DNA from: Lutispora sp003527145
GTDB lineage: Bacteria; Bacillota; Clostridia; Lutisporales; Lutisporaceae
Assembly (NCBI GenBank): GCA_029983695.1
Contig: JASBZB010000015.1
Location: 33,890 to 97,889, forward strand
Direction: 5' to 3'
DNA length: 64,000 bases
Shown: piece by piece, positions 52,000 through 60,398 of the stretch
Layout of the letters: every line of letters begins with the position of its first letter
How positions within the stretch are numbered: position 1 is the stretch's first letter
Translations under genes and position numbers: made by a program
Notes under the pieces: generated by a model
Told to the model about the DNA's origin: nothing
Seen by the model: the letters and a program-made list of their open reading frames with translations, nothing else
Databases searched by the model: none

Positions 52000-53145
52000 T
52001 CATTGCTTGACCACTTTCTTCAAATCGCTGCAGGAAAGCAGCTTGGCATATTTTTGATTGAGCTCAAGCAGGGAGGATTTTTGTTTGTTACGGAGGACAG
52101 ATAGATTACTAAGCTTACTATCATATTCATTTTTAGAAATCATCCTGGCTTCATATTTTATTCTATACAATTCTATGCTTCGCTGTTCTTCCAATATTTC
52201 TTTCTCAATGCTGCTGATCTCTTCAAGATTATCCTTTATGCTCTCTATCATCTTGTCGAAGTCCTTGCCGAAGGAAGCAAGAGCCTTTTCATAATCTGAT
52301 TCGGCAGCTTCAAAGTCTTCCTTAGCCTCTTCATACATTTCGGTCATATCATATCTCATGGAGTCTGTGAATTTGTCCAGGTCATATTTCAGATATCTTT
52401 CTTCTACCAGATCAAAATAGACTTTTTCCGAATATCTCTGATTACTTTTCTGATTTAAGCCGGTATCCTTCTTTATCATATCCTTCTTTATCTGCTCCAG
52501 ATCCAGCTTTTCCAGCAGGACTACAGTATCATTGAGGGTTATGGCTATGTCCTTCTCATTCTCACGGCCGAGGAGAGAATTTAGATTATAATAGGCTTCG
52601 TCCAGGGTTTTCTGAGCATTGTCCAGTCCTTTTATCTTGTTTTCCAGATCTGCTTTCTTATTTTTGTGTTCCGTTTTGGATATGAGATTTTTATCCAGCC
52701 TGAGGTCCAGGAGCTTCAGCTCTTCTTCCCAGACCTTTTTATTGGCATTTGCCTCTTCCATAGCCATTTCGGCATTTTCTACAGCTATTACGGCTGATCT
52801 CAGGTTCAGCGCAAGGTTGAGCTTTGCGTTTTCCCTGTCCAGTATGGCCTGCTGATAGCTTGAATAGGCATCGTCTACCTTGACATAAGGATCGACCTGA
52901 TCCGTTATGAATTTTTTAAAATTTCCTACATTGAATTTTACTTCTGCAGGAGCGGCTTTCTCCTGTTTCTCATAATTGTCATAGGCCTTGCTTATGGCAT
53001 TGTCCTTGGATTTATATTCTGCGGAGTTTTTGAGAGCCATATCAAAGGCTTCATCAAAGCTGTAGCGGAATTTAGGCTCTGCATTGGCTGCCGTGCCCAG
53101 CAGCAAAGTAGATATAAGTATAAGCGGAAGTATTCTATATTTCAT
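52000..53145 (-). CDS. TolC-like helical exported protein of export module 1
   Basis: A 381-residue protein with a signal peptide (about 1-22, TAANA/EPKF) and a largely coiled-coil body. It has the TolC-type repeat arrangement: SFDEAFDMALKNSAEYKSK, later AYYNLNSLLGRE, and a second half with EAKEDFEAAESDYEKALASF. The membrane-barrel segments of Gram-negative TolC are not apparent. It resembles the protein at 59237 along its whole length (YYNLNSLLGRENEKDI/YRQLNTLLGREDEKDI, LEQIKKDMIKKD, DLKKVVK at the end). It probably partners the HlyD-type adaptor and MacB-type transporter upstream, as a cell-wall-side component. A 279-base repeat region separates it from the permease gene. Confidence 0.72.
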   Translation of the reverse strand: MKYRILPLILISTLLLGTAANAEPKFRYSFDEAFDMALKNSAEYKSKDNAISKAYDNYEKQEKAAPAEVKFNVGNFKKFITDQVDPYVKVDDAYSSYQQAILDRENAKLNLALNLRSAVIAVENAEMAMEEANANKKVWEEELKLLDLRLDKNLISKTEHKNKKADLENKIKGLDNAQKTLDEAYYNLNSLLGRENEKDIAITLNDTVVLLEKLDLEQIKKDMIKKDTGLNQKSNQRYSEKVYFDLVEERYLKYDLDKFTDSMRYDMTEMYEEAKEDFEAAESDYEKALASFGKDFDKMIESIKDNLEEISSIEKEILEEQRSIELYRIKYEARMISKNEYDSKLSNLSVLRNKQKSSLLELNQKYAKLLSCSDLKKVVKQ

Positions 53146-53165
53146 TCTATCACTCCTTTAGTCAG

Positions 53166-53230
53166 TTTCTAGCTTCTAGCCTTTGGCCACTGGCCACTAG
53201 CCTCTGGGCACTAGCTTCTGGCCTCTGGCT
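53166..53230. repeat. Short degenerate repeats (CTAGCTTCTGGCCTCTGG type)
   Basis: About eight variants of a 7- to 10-base unit (CTAGCCT, CTGGCCA, CTAGCTT, CTGGCCT) run in tandem, upstream of the TolC-like gene. Confidence 0.6.
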
Positions 53231-53310
53231 TTGGGTATTCCTTAGGGGTCATGGTGGACGGAAACCACTGAAAGACACTGAAGGTTTCACTTTTATAAAA
53301 GCACTGTTAA

Positions 53311-53345
53311 TGTCATCCTGAGGTAGGCACGACTGAAGGATCTTA
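53311..53345. repeat. GTCATCCTGAGG-type dispersed repeat
   Basis: TGTCATCCTGAGG followed by GACTGAAGGATCTTA is the form of a repeat (GTCATCCTGAG...GAAGGATCT) seen in many bacterial genomes; only one copy is in this window. Confidence 0.5.
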
Positions 53346-53370
53346 AACCCCAGAGGAATACATGCACCCT

Positions 53371-53408
53371 GAGCTCTGAATCCTGAGTTCTGAGTTCTGA
53401 GTTCTGAG
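53371..53408. repeat. TGAGTTC tandem repeat
   Basis: Four to five near-identical 7-base units (TGAGCTC, TGAGTTC, TGAGTTC, TGAGTTC, TGAG) before the MacB-type gene end. Confidence 0.6.
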
Positions 53409-53424
53409 ACATAAGGAATTCTAG

Positions 53425-54603
53425 CTACTCTGAGCGTAGTGCCTCTATGGGGTTGAGGCTGGCTGCTTTATAAGCCGGGAACAGGCCGAAAATTATCCCC
53501 ACCAGCAGAGATATTCCAAAGGCTATAAGTGCCCAGGGGATGGAGTATACGGCCGGAACTATGTTTAGGCCTCCTATGACGAATCTGATGATGGAAAAGC
53601 CCAGGAGGAGCCCCAATATGCCGCCTATGCCCGTTACAACAGCGGACTCTATCATGAATTGGGTGAGTATGTTTTTTCTCTTGGCTCCTATAGCCTTCCT
53701 GATGCCTATTTCCTTTGTCCTCTCTGTGACGGATACCAGCATTATATTCATGATGCCGATGCCTCCCACGATGAGAGATATGGCGGCTATGCCGCCCAGG
53801 ACAACCATCATGGACCCTGTTACCTGGTTTAAGGTATCCAGCATCTGGGATTGGTCGAATACCCTGTAGGTATTTTGGTTTTTATAGATCTTCAATAGGA
53901 AAGCCTCCAGGCTTTCCATGGCTGTTTTGACCTTATCGGCGTTTGCTGCCTCCACAGAGAAATTTCTGATGGCGGAGGTGCCGGCCACCAGCCTGGATGA
54001 GGTTACAGGAATTATTATCTGATCGTCGTCGGAGCGGGTTGCACCGCTTGCCCTTTCCTCCAATACTCCGACAACCTTGAATATCTGGCCTTTTATTTTT
54101 ATCTTCTCTCCTATGGGGTTCTTGCCCTCGAATATTTCATTTATTATTGCAGTTCCGATTAAAGCAACATTTTGCCTGTAGTCCACATCAAAATCCAGGA
54201 TAAATCTGCCCTGGGTCACATGGACATTTCTTATGCTTTCATATTCAGGCGAGGTGCCTATGACGGTGGTGTCCATGTTCTTGGTGCCGTATTTGACCTT
54301 TGCACTGCTGCTGGTTTGGGGAGCCACAGCCCCAATAATATCTGAGTTTTCTTCTGCAAATTGCTTCAGATCTTCATAGGACATATTCCTGTTGCTGTTT
54401 CTCCCTGTAATATTTATTTGAATGAGGTTGGTGCCCAATTTCTGTATGGAGTCGGTGATATTTTTAGTGCTGCCCTGAGCAAAGGCAACTGCGGAGATAA
54501 CGGATGCAACTCCGATGATGACTCCAAGCATGGTGAGGAAAGATCTGCCCTTGTTGGATTTAATGCTCTTGATGGCCATTTTGTATGCCTGAATAAATCC
54601 CAT
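53425..54603 (-). CDS. MacB-type ABC transporter permease, module 1
   Basis: A 392-residue FtsX/MacB permease. An N-terminal helix after KSNKGRSFLTMLGVIIGVASVIS (about 12-45) and a large extracellular MacB_PCD domain (about 45-260) are followed by three C-terminal helices with the ERTKEIGIRKAIGAKRKNIL loop, which couples to the ATPase. The end FPAYKAASLNPIEALRSE is characteristic. It directly follows the ATP-binding gene (stop and start adjoin). Family members export peptides, macrolides or lipoproteins by mechanotransmission across the envelope. Confidence 0.9.
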   Translation of the reverse strand: MGFIQAYKMAIKSIKSNKGRSFLTMLGVIIGVASVISAVAFAQGSTKNITDSIQKLGTNLIQINITGRNSNRNMSYEDLKQFAEENSDIIGAVAPQTSSSAKVKYGTKNMDTTVIGTSPEYESIRNVHVTQGRFILDFDVDYRQNVALIGTAIINEIFEGKNPIGEKIKIKGQIFKVVGVLEERASGATRSDDDQIIIPVTSSRLVAGTSAIRNFSVEAANADKVKTAMESLEAFLLKIYKNQNTYRVFDQSQMLDTLNQVTGSMMVVLGGIAAISLIVGGIGIMNIMLVSVTERTKEIGIRKAIGAKRKNILTQFMIESAVVTGIGGILGLLLGFSIIRFVIGGLNIVPAVYSIPWALIAFGISLLVGIIFGLFPAYKAASLNPIEALRSE

Positions 54604-55281
54604 TTAAACCACCTGCCTGTCTTCTACTATTTCGCCGTCATGGATTCTGATGATCCTGTCGGCCTGGAGGGCAATATCATTATCATGGGTGATGAGTATT
54701 ATAGTATTGCCCTTTTTGTGCAGTTCTTTCAGCAAATTCATTATTTCTACACCGGATTTTGTATCCAGATTTCCGGTAGGTTCATCGGCAAAGATGATGG
54801 GAGGATCATTAATAAGGGCCCGGGCTACAGCCACTCTTTGCTGCTGTCCGCCGGAAAGCTCATTGGGCTTGTGGTCCAGCCTGTCTCCTAAGCCTACATT
54901 TTCCAAAGCAGTCCTGGCTTTCCTGAGCCTTTCTTTGCCGCCTATGCCCAGATATATAAGGGGGAGCTCAACATTTTCCAGAGCGGTGAGCTTTTGTATC
55001 AGGTTGAAGCTCTGAAAAATAAAGCCTATTTTTTTATTCCTTATATCAGCCAGTTCATCATCATTGAGATTGCTGACTTCCTCGTTATCCAGGATATAAG
55101 TGCCGGAGGTAGGGACATCCAGGCAGCCCATCATGTTCATGAGGGTGGATTTGCCTGAGCCTGAAGGACCCACTATAGCCACAAATTCATTTTGCTTTAT
55201 GCACAGGTTTATATTTTTAAGCGCTTGTATACTTATTTGATTTATCTGATAGGCCTTGCACATATCATATATCTGTATCAT
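54604..55281 (-). CDS. MacB/LolD-type ABC transporter ATP-binding protein, module 1
   Basis: A 225-residue ATPase with Walker A GPSGSGKST, signature LSGGQQQRVAVARAL, Walker B IIFADEPTGNLD and ITHDNDIA. The FIFQSFNLI and LTALENVELPL segments mark the MacB/LolD group. It powers the permease encoded immediately after it and lies 17 bases from the adaptor gene, all in one transcript on the minus strand. Confidence 0.93.
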   Translation of the reverse strand: MIQIYDMCKAYQINQISIQALKNINLCIKQNEFVAIVGPSGSGKSTLMNMMGCLDVPTSGTYILDNEEVSNLNDDELADIRNKKIGFIFQSFNLIQKLTALENVELPLIYLGIGGKERLRKARTALENVGLGDRLDHKPNELSGGQQQRVAVARALINDPPIIFADEPTGNLDTKSGVEIMNLLKELHKKGNTIILITHDNDIALQADRIIRIHDGEIVEDRQVV

Positions 55282-55298
55282 ACCTAAATTACCTCCAA

Positions 55299-57113
55299 TT
55301 ACCTTCCTTGCTCCCTGGTTATAGTTACAGGCATTCCTCCGGTCATTCCTCCCGGCATACCGCCGCCGGTTCTGTTGTACCTGTTTTGAGAGTTTGCAGA
55401 GCCCGAACCGGAGCTTACCCGCGGAAGTATCACTATATCTCCTTCCTTCAAGCCGCTTATGATTTCTATGTATTCATCATTGTTTATGCCCACCTCTACA
55501 GTTTTTGGGACTGCTCCTGCATAGTAGCCGCCAGATTGGAGCCTATTTCCGGTTCTTGTTTGTGAGCTGTTATCAGAAGCTTGTTGTCCAGCAGAAGCTT
55601 GCTGGTTTGTCCGGTTCTGTCTATTGCTTTGAGCGCCCGGCTGAGCCTCTTCCTTAGTCCCTGCTTCATCGCTCTTCACAAAGACTACATTGGTGTTTCC
55701 TATTTTCTGCACAGCTTCAATAGGTACATACAGCGCATTTGTTTTTTCATTGACTATTATTTCTCCATTGGCATTCATGCCTACCTTCAGGCTGCTGTTG
55801 CTTTCTGTCAGCTGAACAGTCACCGGATAGGTGGTCACGCCATTGCTGGGGGTTCCTTCCTGAGCGATTTTGGCCACTATTCCCTTTAAAGGCTTGGCAG
55901 AGGTTTCAGGCAGTGCATCTACGGTGACATTTACGGCTTGATTTGTCTGTATCTTTGCAATATCCAGCTCATCGACGGGTATCTGGAACTCCATCAGATC
56001 ATAATTTGATACCTTGAAAACTGTCTGGCCTGATTTAACTCCATCTCCCTTTTTAACATCGCTTATTGACAGTATGCCGCTTATTGTGGAGTAAATTTTG
56101 TATTGGTACAGCTTGGCGGTTGCGTATTCAAGCTGGCTTTCCATGTCTTCTATATTAAGATTCTTTGTTTCCAATTCTATGGAGAGATCATCATTTGTGA
56201 TATTTGCCAGTATATCTCCCTTTTTTACATATTGGCCCAAGGCTGCATCGAGGCTTTCGATGAGGCCTCCTGTTTCAGTTTTTACTGCGATGCTGTCCAT
56301 ATATGAGAGCTTGGCGCTTCCTATGCTTTTTAACGTTTGGCCGGAAGCAGTGGTTTCTGCGCTGGCTATCATGGTATCATCCAGATATCCCGGGTTCTCT
56401 ATGGTGAACTCCACATTATATGGCTGGGCTTTTTCCATGTCTTCTGCGGTGGAGCTTATGAAGGATATGGTTCCTTCAAGCTTGGTCATCTCGCTTAAGG
56501 AGCTGTCAAAGGCATATATGGTAGCCTTCTGGCCAGGCTGGAGCGTGCTTTTATAGGCGTTGTTAAAGGGAAGCAGCAGCTTCAGCCTGCTTTTGTCGGT
56601 TATTGTGAGCAAAGAGCTGTCTTTGCCTGTATTGTCGCCTTCTTTGAACTTTATATCTGTTATCTGACCCGATATGGGAGCGATCACCTGGCTGCTGTCC
56701 AGGGATTTCAATATCTGGTCTCTGGAAAGACGGGCCTGGGCTATGCTGTTTTCCAGCTTCTTTACATTGAGCCGGGCCTCTCCGCTGTCCAGCTCCATGA
56801 TGAGGCTGCCGGCTTCTACAGTGTCCCCGTCCTTGAAGTATATCTGGCTTATGGTGCCCTCCACATTTGACAGAGCGGTGAGGGTGCTGGAGGATGCCAG
56901 CGTGCCGGAGCCGCTTATGGATACCTTAAGATCGCCGCGCCTTGCGACAGCGGTCTGCTGTACGATTTCAGCCTTGGTTGAAGCTTTTGATTTGACGTAG
57001 TAAAAGCTTATCAATGCCCCTATAGCTAATAAAAGGAATATAAATATGGCTTTTGAATTCAATATTCTTTTCTTTCTGGTTTTTATAATAGTTGCAGTAT
57101 TTGGTGTGCTCAA
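55299..57113 (-). CDS. HlyD/MacA-type adaptor protein, module 1
   Basis: A 604-residue membrane-anchored adaptor starting at a TTG (GGGAGG eight bases upstream). One N-terminal helix (about 18-38) is followed by a lipoyl/barrel-sandwich region (GTISQIYFKDGDTVEAGSLIMELDSGE), a second barrel-sandwich, and coiled-coil segments around residues 105-130 and 310-340. A beta-barrel and membrane-proximal domain end near residue 470. A Gln/Asn/Ser-rich linker then sits in the C-terminal part (about 495-535), and the end is Gly/Met-rich. It joins MacB-type pumps to outer-side components. The linkers are longer than usual for MacA. Confidence 0.83.
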   Translation of the reverse strand: MSTPNTATIIKTRKKRILNSKAIFIFLLLAIGALISFYYVKSKASTKAEIVQQTAVARRGDLKVSISGSGTLASSSTLTALSNVEGTISQIYFKDGDTVEAGSLIMELDSGEARLNVKKLENSIAQARLSRDQILKSLDSSQVIAPISGQITDIKFKEGDNTGKDSSLLTITDKSRLKLLLPFNNAYKSTLQPGQKATIYAFDSSLSEMTKLEGTISFISSTAEDMEKAQPYNVEFTIENPGYLDDTMIASAETTASGQTLKSIGSAKLSYMDSIAVKTETGGLIESLDAALGQYVKKGDILANITNDDLSIELETKNLNIEDMESQLEYATAKLYQYKIYSTISGILSISDVKKGDGVKSGQTVFKVSNYDLMEFQIPVDELDIAKIQTNQAVNVTVDALPETSAKPLKGIVAKIAQEGTPSNGVTTYPVTVQLTESNSSLKVGMNANGEIIVNEKTNALYVPIEAVQKIGNTNVVFVKSDEAGTKEEAQPGAQSNRQNRTNQQASAGQQASDNSSQTRTGNRLQSGGYYAGAVPKTVEVGINNDEYIEIISGLKEGDIVILPRVSSGSGSANSQNRYNRTGGGMPGGMTGGMPVTITREQGR

Positions 57114-57150
57114 TTGTTTTACCTCCCTAACGATAGATTCTGTTGTTTAC

Positions 57151-57186
57151 ATTCTAACGGCACAACCTTAAAATTTCCTTAAAATC
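57151..57186 (-). promoter_or_regulatory. Direct-repeat site and promoter in the adaptor/response-regulator gap
   Basis: CCTTAAAAT occurs at 57166-57174 and 57177-57185, 11 bases apart, as OmpR/PhoB-type regulators prefer. On the minus strand a TAGAAT box (57151-57156) lies 10 bases beyond, so the repeats cover the -35 zone of the adaptor gene promoter. Confidence 0.55.
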
Positions 57187-57270
57187 CATATCTTTTAGTT
57201 GATTTAAAAAGGTTTATTTTTTAATGTATTATTAAGCTTCTTGATTTAAAATAAAGAAAGAGGTGATTTC

Positions 57271-57954
57271 ATGAGATTGTTATTGATAGAGGATGAAATT
57301 GCGTTGTCTGACGCCTTAGTTTTCATGCTGAAGAAGAAGGGATACATGGTGGATGCGGCTTATGACGGCATAAGCGGCCAGGAAATGGCGGATACCGATT
57401 CCTATGATCTGCTCATAGTTGACAGAATGCTGCCCTATAAAGAAGGGGTAAGCATTATCAAAGACTTGCGGATGAAGGGGATAAAAACTCCCGTTCTCAT
57501 ATTGACGGCTAAGGATTCTATAAAGGATAGAGTGGAAGGATTGGATGCAGGAGCAGATGATTATTTGCTCAAGCCCTTTTCCACTGAGGAGTTGCTGGCC
57601 AGGATAAGAGCGTTGTCCAGGAGGCAGAGTGATATTATTGAAGGGGAGAGCATCCGGGCGGGAAAGGCAGTTTTAAGGCCTTTGCATAAGGAGGTAAAGG
57701 CAGGAAAAGAGACAATAAGGCTGACTCTTAAGGAAACCCAGCTGCTGGAGCTTTTGCTCAGGAACAGAAAGCAGGTCATAACAAGAGAGCAGATAATAAA
57801 TAGAGTATGGGGCTTTGATTCTGAAGTGGAGATAAACATTGTCGAGATATATATCCATAATCTCCGCAAGAAGCTTCCGCCTGAGCATTGCGGCTTCACT
57901 ATAGAGACCGTAAGGGGCATAGGCTATTGCATTAAGGAGGGGGAGCATGTTTAG
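57271..57954 (+). CDS. OmpR family response regulator
   Basis: A 227-residue response regulator. The receiver domain (1-115) has acidic pocket residues EDE, phosphoacceptor Asp in LLIVDRMLP, Thr in LILTAKD and Lys in LLKPFS; a winged-helix DNA-binding domain (about 130-222) ends GVRGIGYCI-like RGIGYCIKEGE. Its stop overlaps the start of the kinase gene by eight bases. Divergent from export module 1 and with a direct-repeat site in the shared gap, it probably controls that module, as CroRS- or BceRS-like pairs control exporters. Confidence 0.92.
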   Translation: MRLLLIEDEIALSDALVFMLKKKGYMVDAAYDGISGQEMADTDSYDLLIVDRMLPYKEGVSIIKDLRMKGIKTPVLILTAKDSIKDRVEGLDAGADDYLLKPFSTEELLARIRALSRRQSDIIEGESIRAGKAVLRPLHKEVKAGKETIRLTLKETQLLELLLRNRKQVITREQIINRVWGFDSEVEINIVEIYIHNLRKKLPPEHCGFTIETVRGIGYCIKEGEHV

Positions 57955-59191
57955 GAGTCTCAGGATCAAGCTGACCCTGATAAATATAATTGTGCTGGGC
58001 TTAATACTCACATTTGTGTTTTCAGGCATATATATCCTCATGGCAAGAGGCACGGTGGCGGAGACGGAGAGGACCATGAGGCTGATTGCGATGCAGAGCA
58101 GAATAGCGGAGAGGGCCCCCGAAGGTCCTCCCAGAAAGCATATTCAAGGCAGCTTTTACGTAAGGAAGGATCGGGCAGGGAATATCACAGTAAAGTCTCA
58201 AAACATTCCTGTGGATGACGGCGAATTGGAGATATTGCTGGGAAAAACAGAAAAGCAGGGCAAGGATGAGGGAGATATAAAGATAAACAATGAAGCTTAT
58301 AGATTTCTGAAGTCTTTTTCTCCGGATAAGAAAAGCCTGACCATAGTATATCTCAATATTCAAAGAGAGAGAGAATTTTTGACCCGGCTCGCAACAATTT
58401 TTATAATAATAGGACTGGGAAGCATGGGACTTGCCTTTTTCGGCAGCTTGTTTCTGGCGGATAAAGCATTGATACCGATAAAGGAGGCTTGGGAGAAGCA
58501 GAAGAGCTTTGTGGCCGATGCTTCTCATGAGCTCAGGACGCCTCTTTCCTCAATACAGACAAATCTGGAGGTAGTACTGGATAACTCTGAAGAAAGCGTA
58601 GAAAGCCAGAGGAAATGGCTGAATAATATATTGTTTGAAAACAAGAGGATGTCAAAGCTGGTCGATGATCTGCTGCTTCTTGCAAGGGCCGATTCCCAGC
58701 AGGAGGACATGATCATGATACCTTTCAACCTGGGCAGGGCTATAGCAGAAGCGGTATCGCCTCTTGAGCCTATAGCAGCCAAGAAGGGTATCGAGATGGA
58801 TATACAGCTCCATGATCAGATAAGCTTAGCAGGCGATGAAAGCCATATAAAGCAGTTGATTGTGATACTTGTCGATAATGCGATCAAGTATTCTGCCGCT
58901 AACGGACTGGTGGAGATAGAGCTCAATAACCACAGCAGCTATGCAGAAATATTGGTGAGCGATACAGGAGAAGGTGTCAAAGAAGAAGAGAAGGCCAAGA
59001 TATTCGAAAGGTTTTATAGGGTGGACAAGGCGAGATCGAGGGAGAGCGGAGGTTCCGGCTTGGGACTGTCCATAGCTCAATGGATAGCAAGAGAGCATGG
59101 AGGGAGCATCAGCGTTTCCAATGGAAAGATAAAGGGGAGTGTATTTAAAGTAACGCTTCCCAAAAATCAGAGTAAAAAGCGCAAAAAATAG
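57947..59191 (+). CDS. Sensor histidine kinase
   Basis: A 414-residue kinase. TM1 covers about 10-30, a small extracellular segment of about 115 residues follows, then TM2 (about 146-168). HisKA has the phospho-acceptor His in DASHELRTPLSS (about 190), then the N box VDNAIKYS, G1 VSDTGEGV and G2 SGGSGLGLSIA. It pairs with the overlapping response regulator gene. The extracellular part is too small and variable to name a ligand; stress on the envelope or a peptide is likely, given the adjacent exporter. Confidence 0.92.
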   Translation: MFRSLRIKLTLINIIVLGLILTFVFSGIYILMARGTVAETERTMRLIAMQSRIAERAPEGPPRKHIQGSFYVRKDRAGNITVKSQNIPVDDGELEILLGKTEKQGKDEGDIKINNEAYRFLKSFSPDKKSLTIVYLNIQREREFLTRLATIFIIIGLGSMGLAFFGSLFLADKALIPIKEAWEKQKSFVADASHELRTPLSSIQTNLEVVLDNSEESVESQRKWLNNILFENKRMSKLVDDLLLLARADSQQEDMIMIPFNLGRAIAEAVSPLEPIAAKKGIEMDIQLHDQISLAGDESHIKQLIVILVDNAIKYSAANGLVEIELNNHSSYAEILVSDTGEGVKEEEKAKIFERFYRVDKARSRESGGSGLGLSIAQWIAREHGGSISVSNGKIKGSVFKVTLPKNQSKKRKK

Positions 59192-59194
59192 ATA

Positions 59195-59227
59195 GAGCCA
59201 TCGGGGACGGTTAATTCCCGATGGCTC
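59195..59227. repeat. REP-like palindrome, copy 3, at the kinase/TolC-like convergence
   Basis: GAGCCATCGGG (59195-59205) pairs perfectly with CCCGATGGCTC (59217-59227) around GACGGTTAATT. It shares arms and core with elements at 26968 and 44804 and likely acts as a bidirectional terminator. Confidence 0.75.
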
Positions 59228-59236
59228 AAAAATAAA

Positions 59237-60385
59237 CTATTCTTTTACAACTTTCTTCAAATCGCTGTATATGAGAAGCTCCGCATATTTCATGTTCAGG
59301 TCCAGCTCCAGCTTTTTAAGCTCATGTTCCAAAAGAGTGATCTTATCTCCCAGAGCGTCGTATTCAAGCTTGGACATTCTTCCTGATTCATATTTGAGAT
59401 CATATAATGAGCGGTTTTCTTTTTCTTCCGCTATCTTTTCTTTCGCATCTTCTATGTCCTCATAGAGATCCTCGATATCCTCAATCATATCATTGAAGCT
59501 TTTTTCGAAGCGGTCTATAGCATTTTGATAGGCTTTATCAGCAACTTCATAGTCTCTTTTTGCTTCTTCATACATTTCTTCCATGTCGCTTCTCATGGTA
59601 TCAGTAAATTTGTCCAACTCATATTTGTCATAGCGCTCTTTAATCAATCCGTAATTATAATCGGCCAGCCTTTTTTGCTCTGACAGGCCGCTTAAGGTCT
59701 GATCCTTCTTAATCATATCCTTTTTTATCTGCTCAAGATTCAGCTTATCCAGAGGTATTACAGTATCATCCAGCTTGACTTCGATATCCTTTTCATCCTC
59801 TCTGCCCAGAAGTGTATTGAGCTGACGATAGGCCATGTTTACTGCTTTTTCCCCATCAACATCAAAGGCTTTTAATGCATCCTTGATTTTTCTTTTGCTG
59901 TCATTGTAGTCATTTTTGCTTATGAGGCCGTTCTCATATCTGATTTCAAGAAGCTCCAGCTCATTTTGCTTGTTTCTCTTTCCTATATCTGTTTCGGAAT
60001 AGGCCATCTCTGCTTTTTGTATGCCGATGACGGTACGCCTGAGATTGAGAATTATATCTCTTTTGATGTTTTCTTTGCTTAAGACAGCTGACTGATAGTC
60101 GGTATAGGCATTTTCTAGTTTAAGCTGAGGGCCAACTTGTCGATTCACGAAGGTTTTGAAATTTCCCGTATATTTGATTTCCTTTGGAGTAACTTTTTCT
60201 TGTACTTCATAAGCATCACTGGCTTTATCTATTGTACTATCCATGCCTCTATAATTTGGTGCATTTTCTATTGCCATTTTTGCCGCTTCCTCAAAGCTGT
60301 AGCGGAATTTTGGTATGCCTGCATAAACGGTTGTATTGGCAAATATAAGGGCTGCACATAATATGCCGCATATAATTTTTTTCAT
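59237..60385 (-). CDS. TolC-like helical exported protein of export module 2
   Basis: A 382-residue paralogue of the protein at 52000, with a signal peptide (about 1-22, TTVYA/GIPKF), SFEEAAKMAIENAPNYRGM, a long coiled-coil body, YRQLNTLLGREDEKDIE, LEQIKKDMIKKDQ, and the end YSDLKKVVKE. No obvious membrane-barrel strands. It lies 13 bases after the MacB-type permease gene of the module. Likely function: cell-envelope partner of the adaptor in export. This order is identical to that in module 1, except that module 1 has a repeat-filled gap. Confidence 0.72.
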   Translation of the reverse strand: MKKIICGILCAALIFANTTVYAGIPKFRYSFEEAAKMAIENAPNYRGMDSTIDKASDAYEVQEKVTPKEIKYTGNFKTFVNRQVGPQLKLENAYTDYQSAVLSKENIKRDIILNLRRTVIGIQKAEMAYSETDIGKRNKQNELELLEIRYENGLISKNDYNDSKRKIKDALKAFDVDGEKAVNMAYRQLNTLLGREDEKDIEVKLDDTVIPLDKLNLEQIKKDMIKKDQTLSGLSEQKRLADYNYGLIKERYDKYELDKFTDTMRSDMEEMYEEAKRDYEVADKAYQNAIDRFEKSFNDMIEDIEDLYEDIEDAKEKIAEEKENRSLYDLKYESGRMSKLEYDALGDKITLLEHELKKLELDLNMKYAELLIYSDLKKVVKE

Positions 60386-60398
60386 AAATTTCCCTCCC

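Noticed and set aside
53161..53408. CRISPR-like array
   Set aside because: Units are short (7-10 bases), degenerate and without spacers of even length; no cas genes in the window.
54361..54891. Plus-strand ORF of 176 codons across the module 1 permease and ATPase genes
   Set aside because: Spans two real genes on the other strand and shows no domain.
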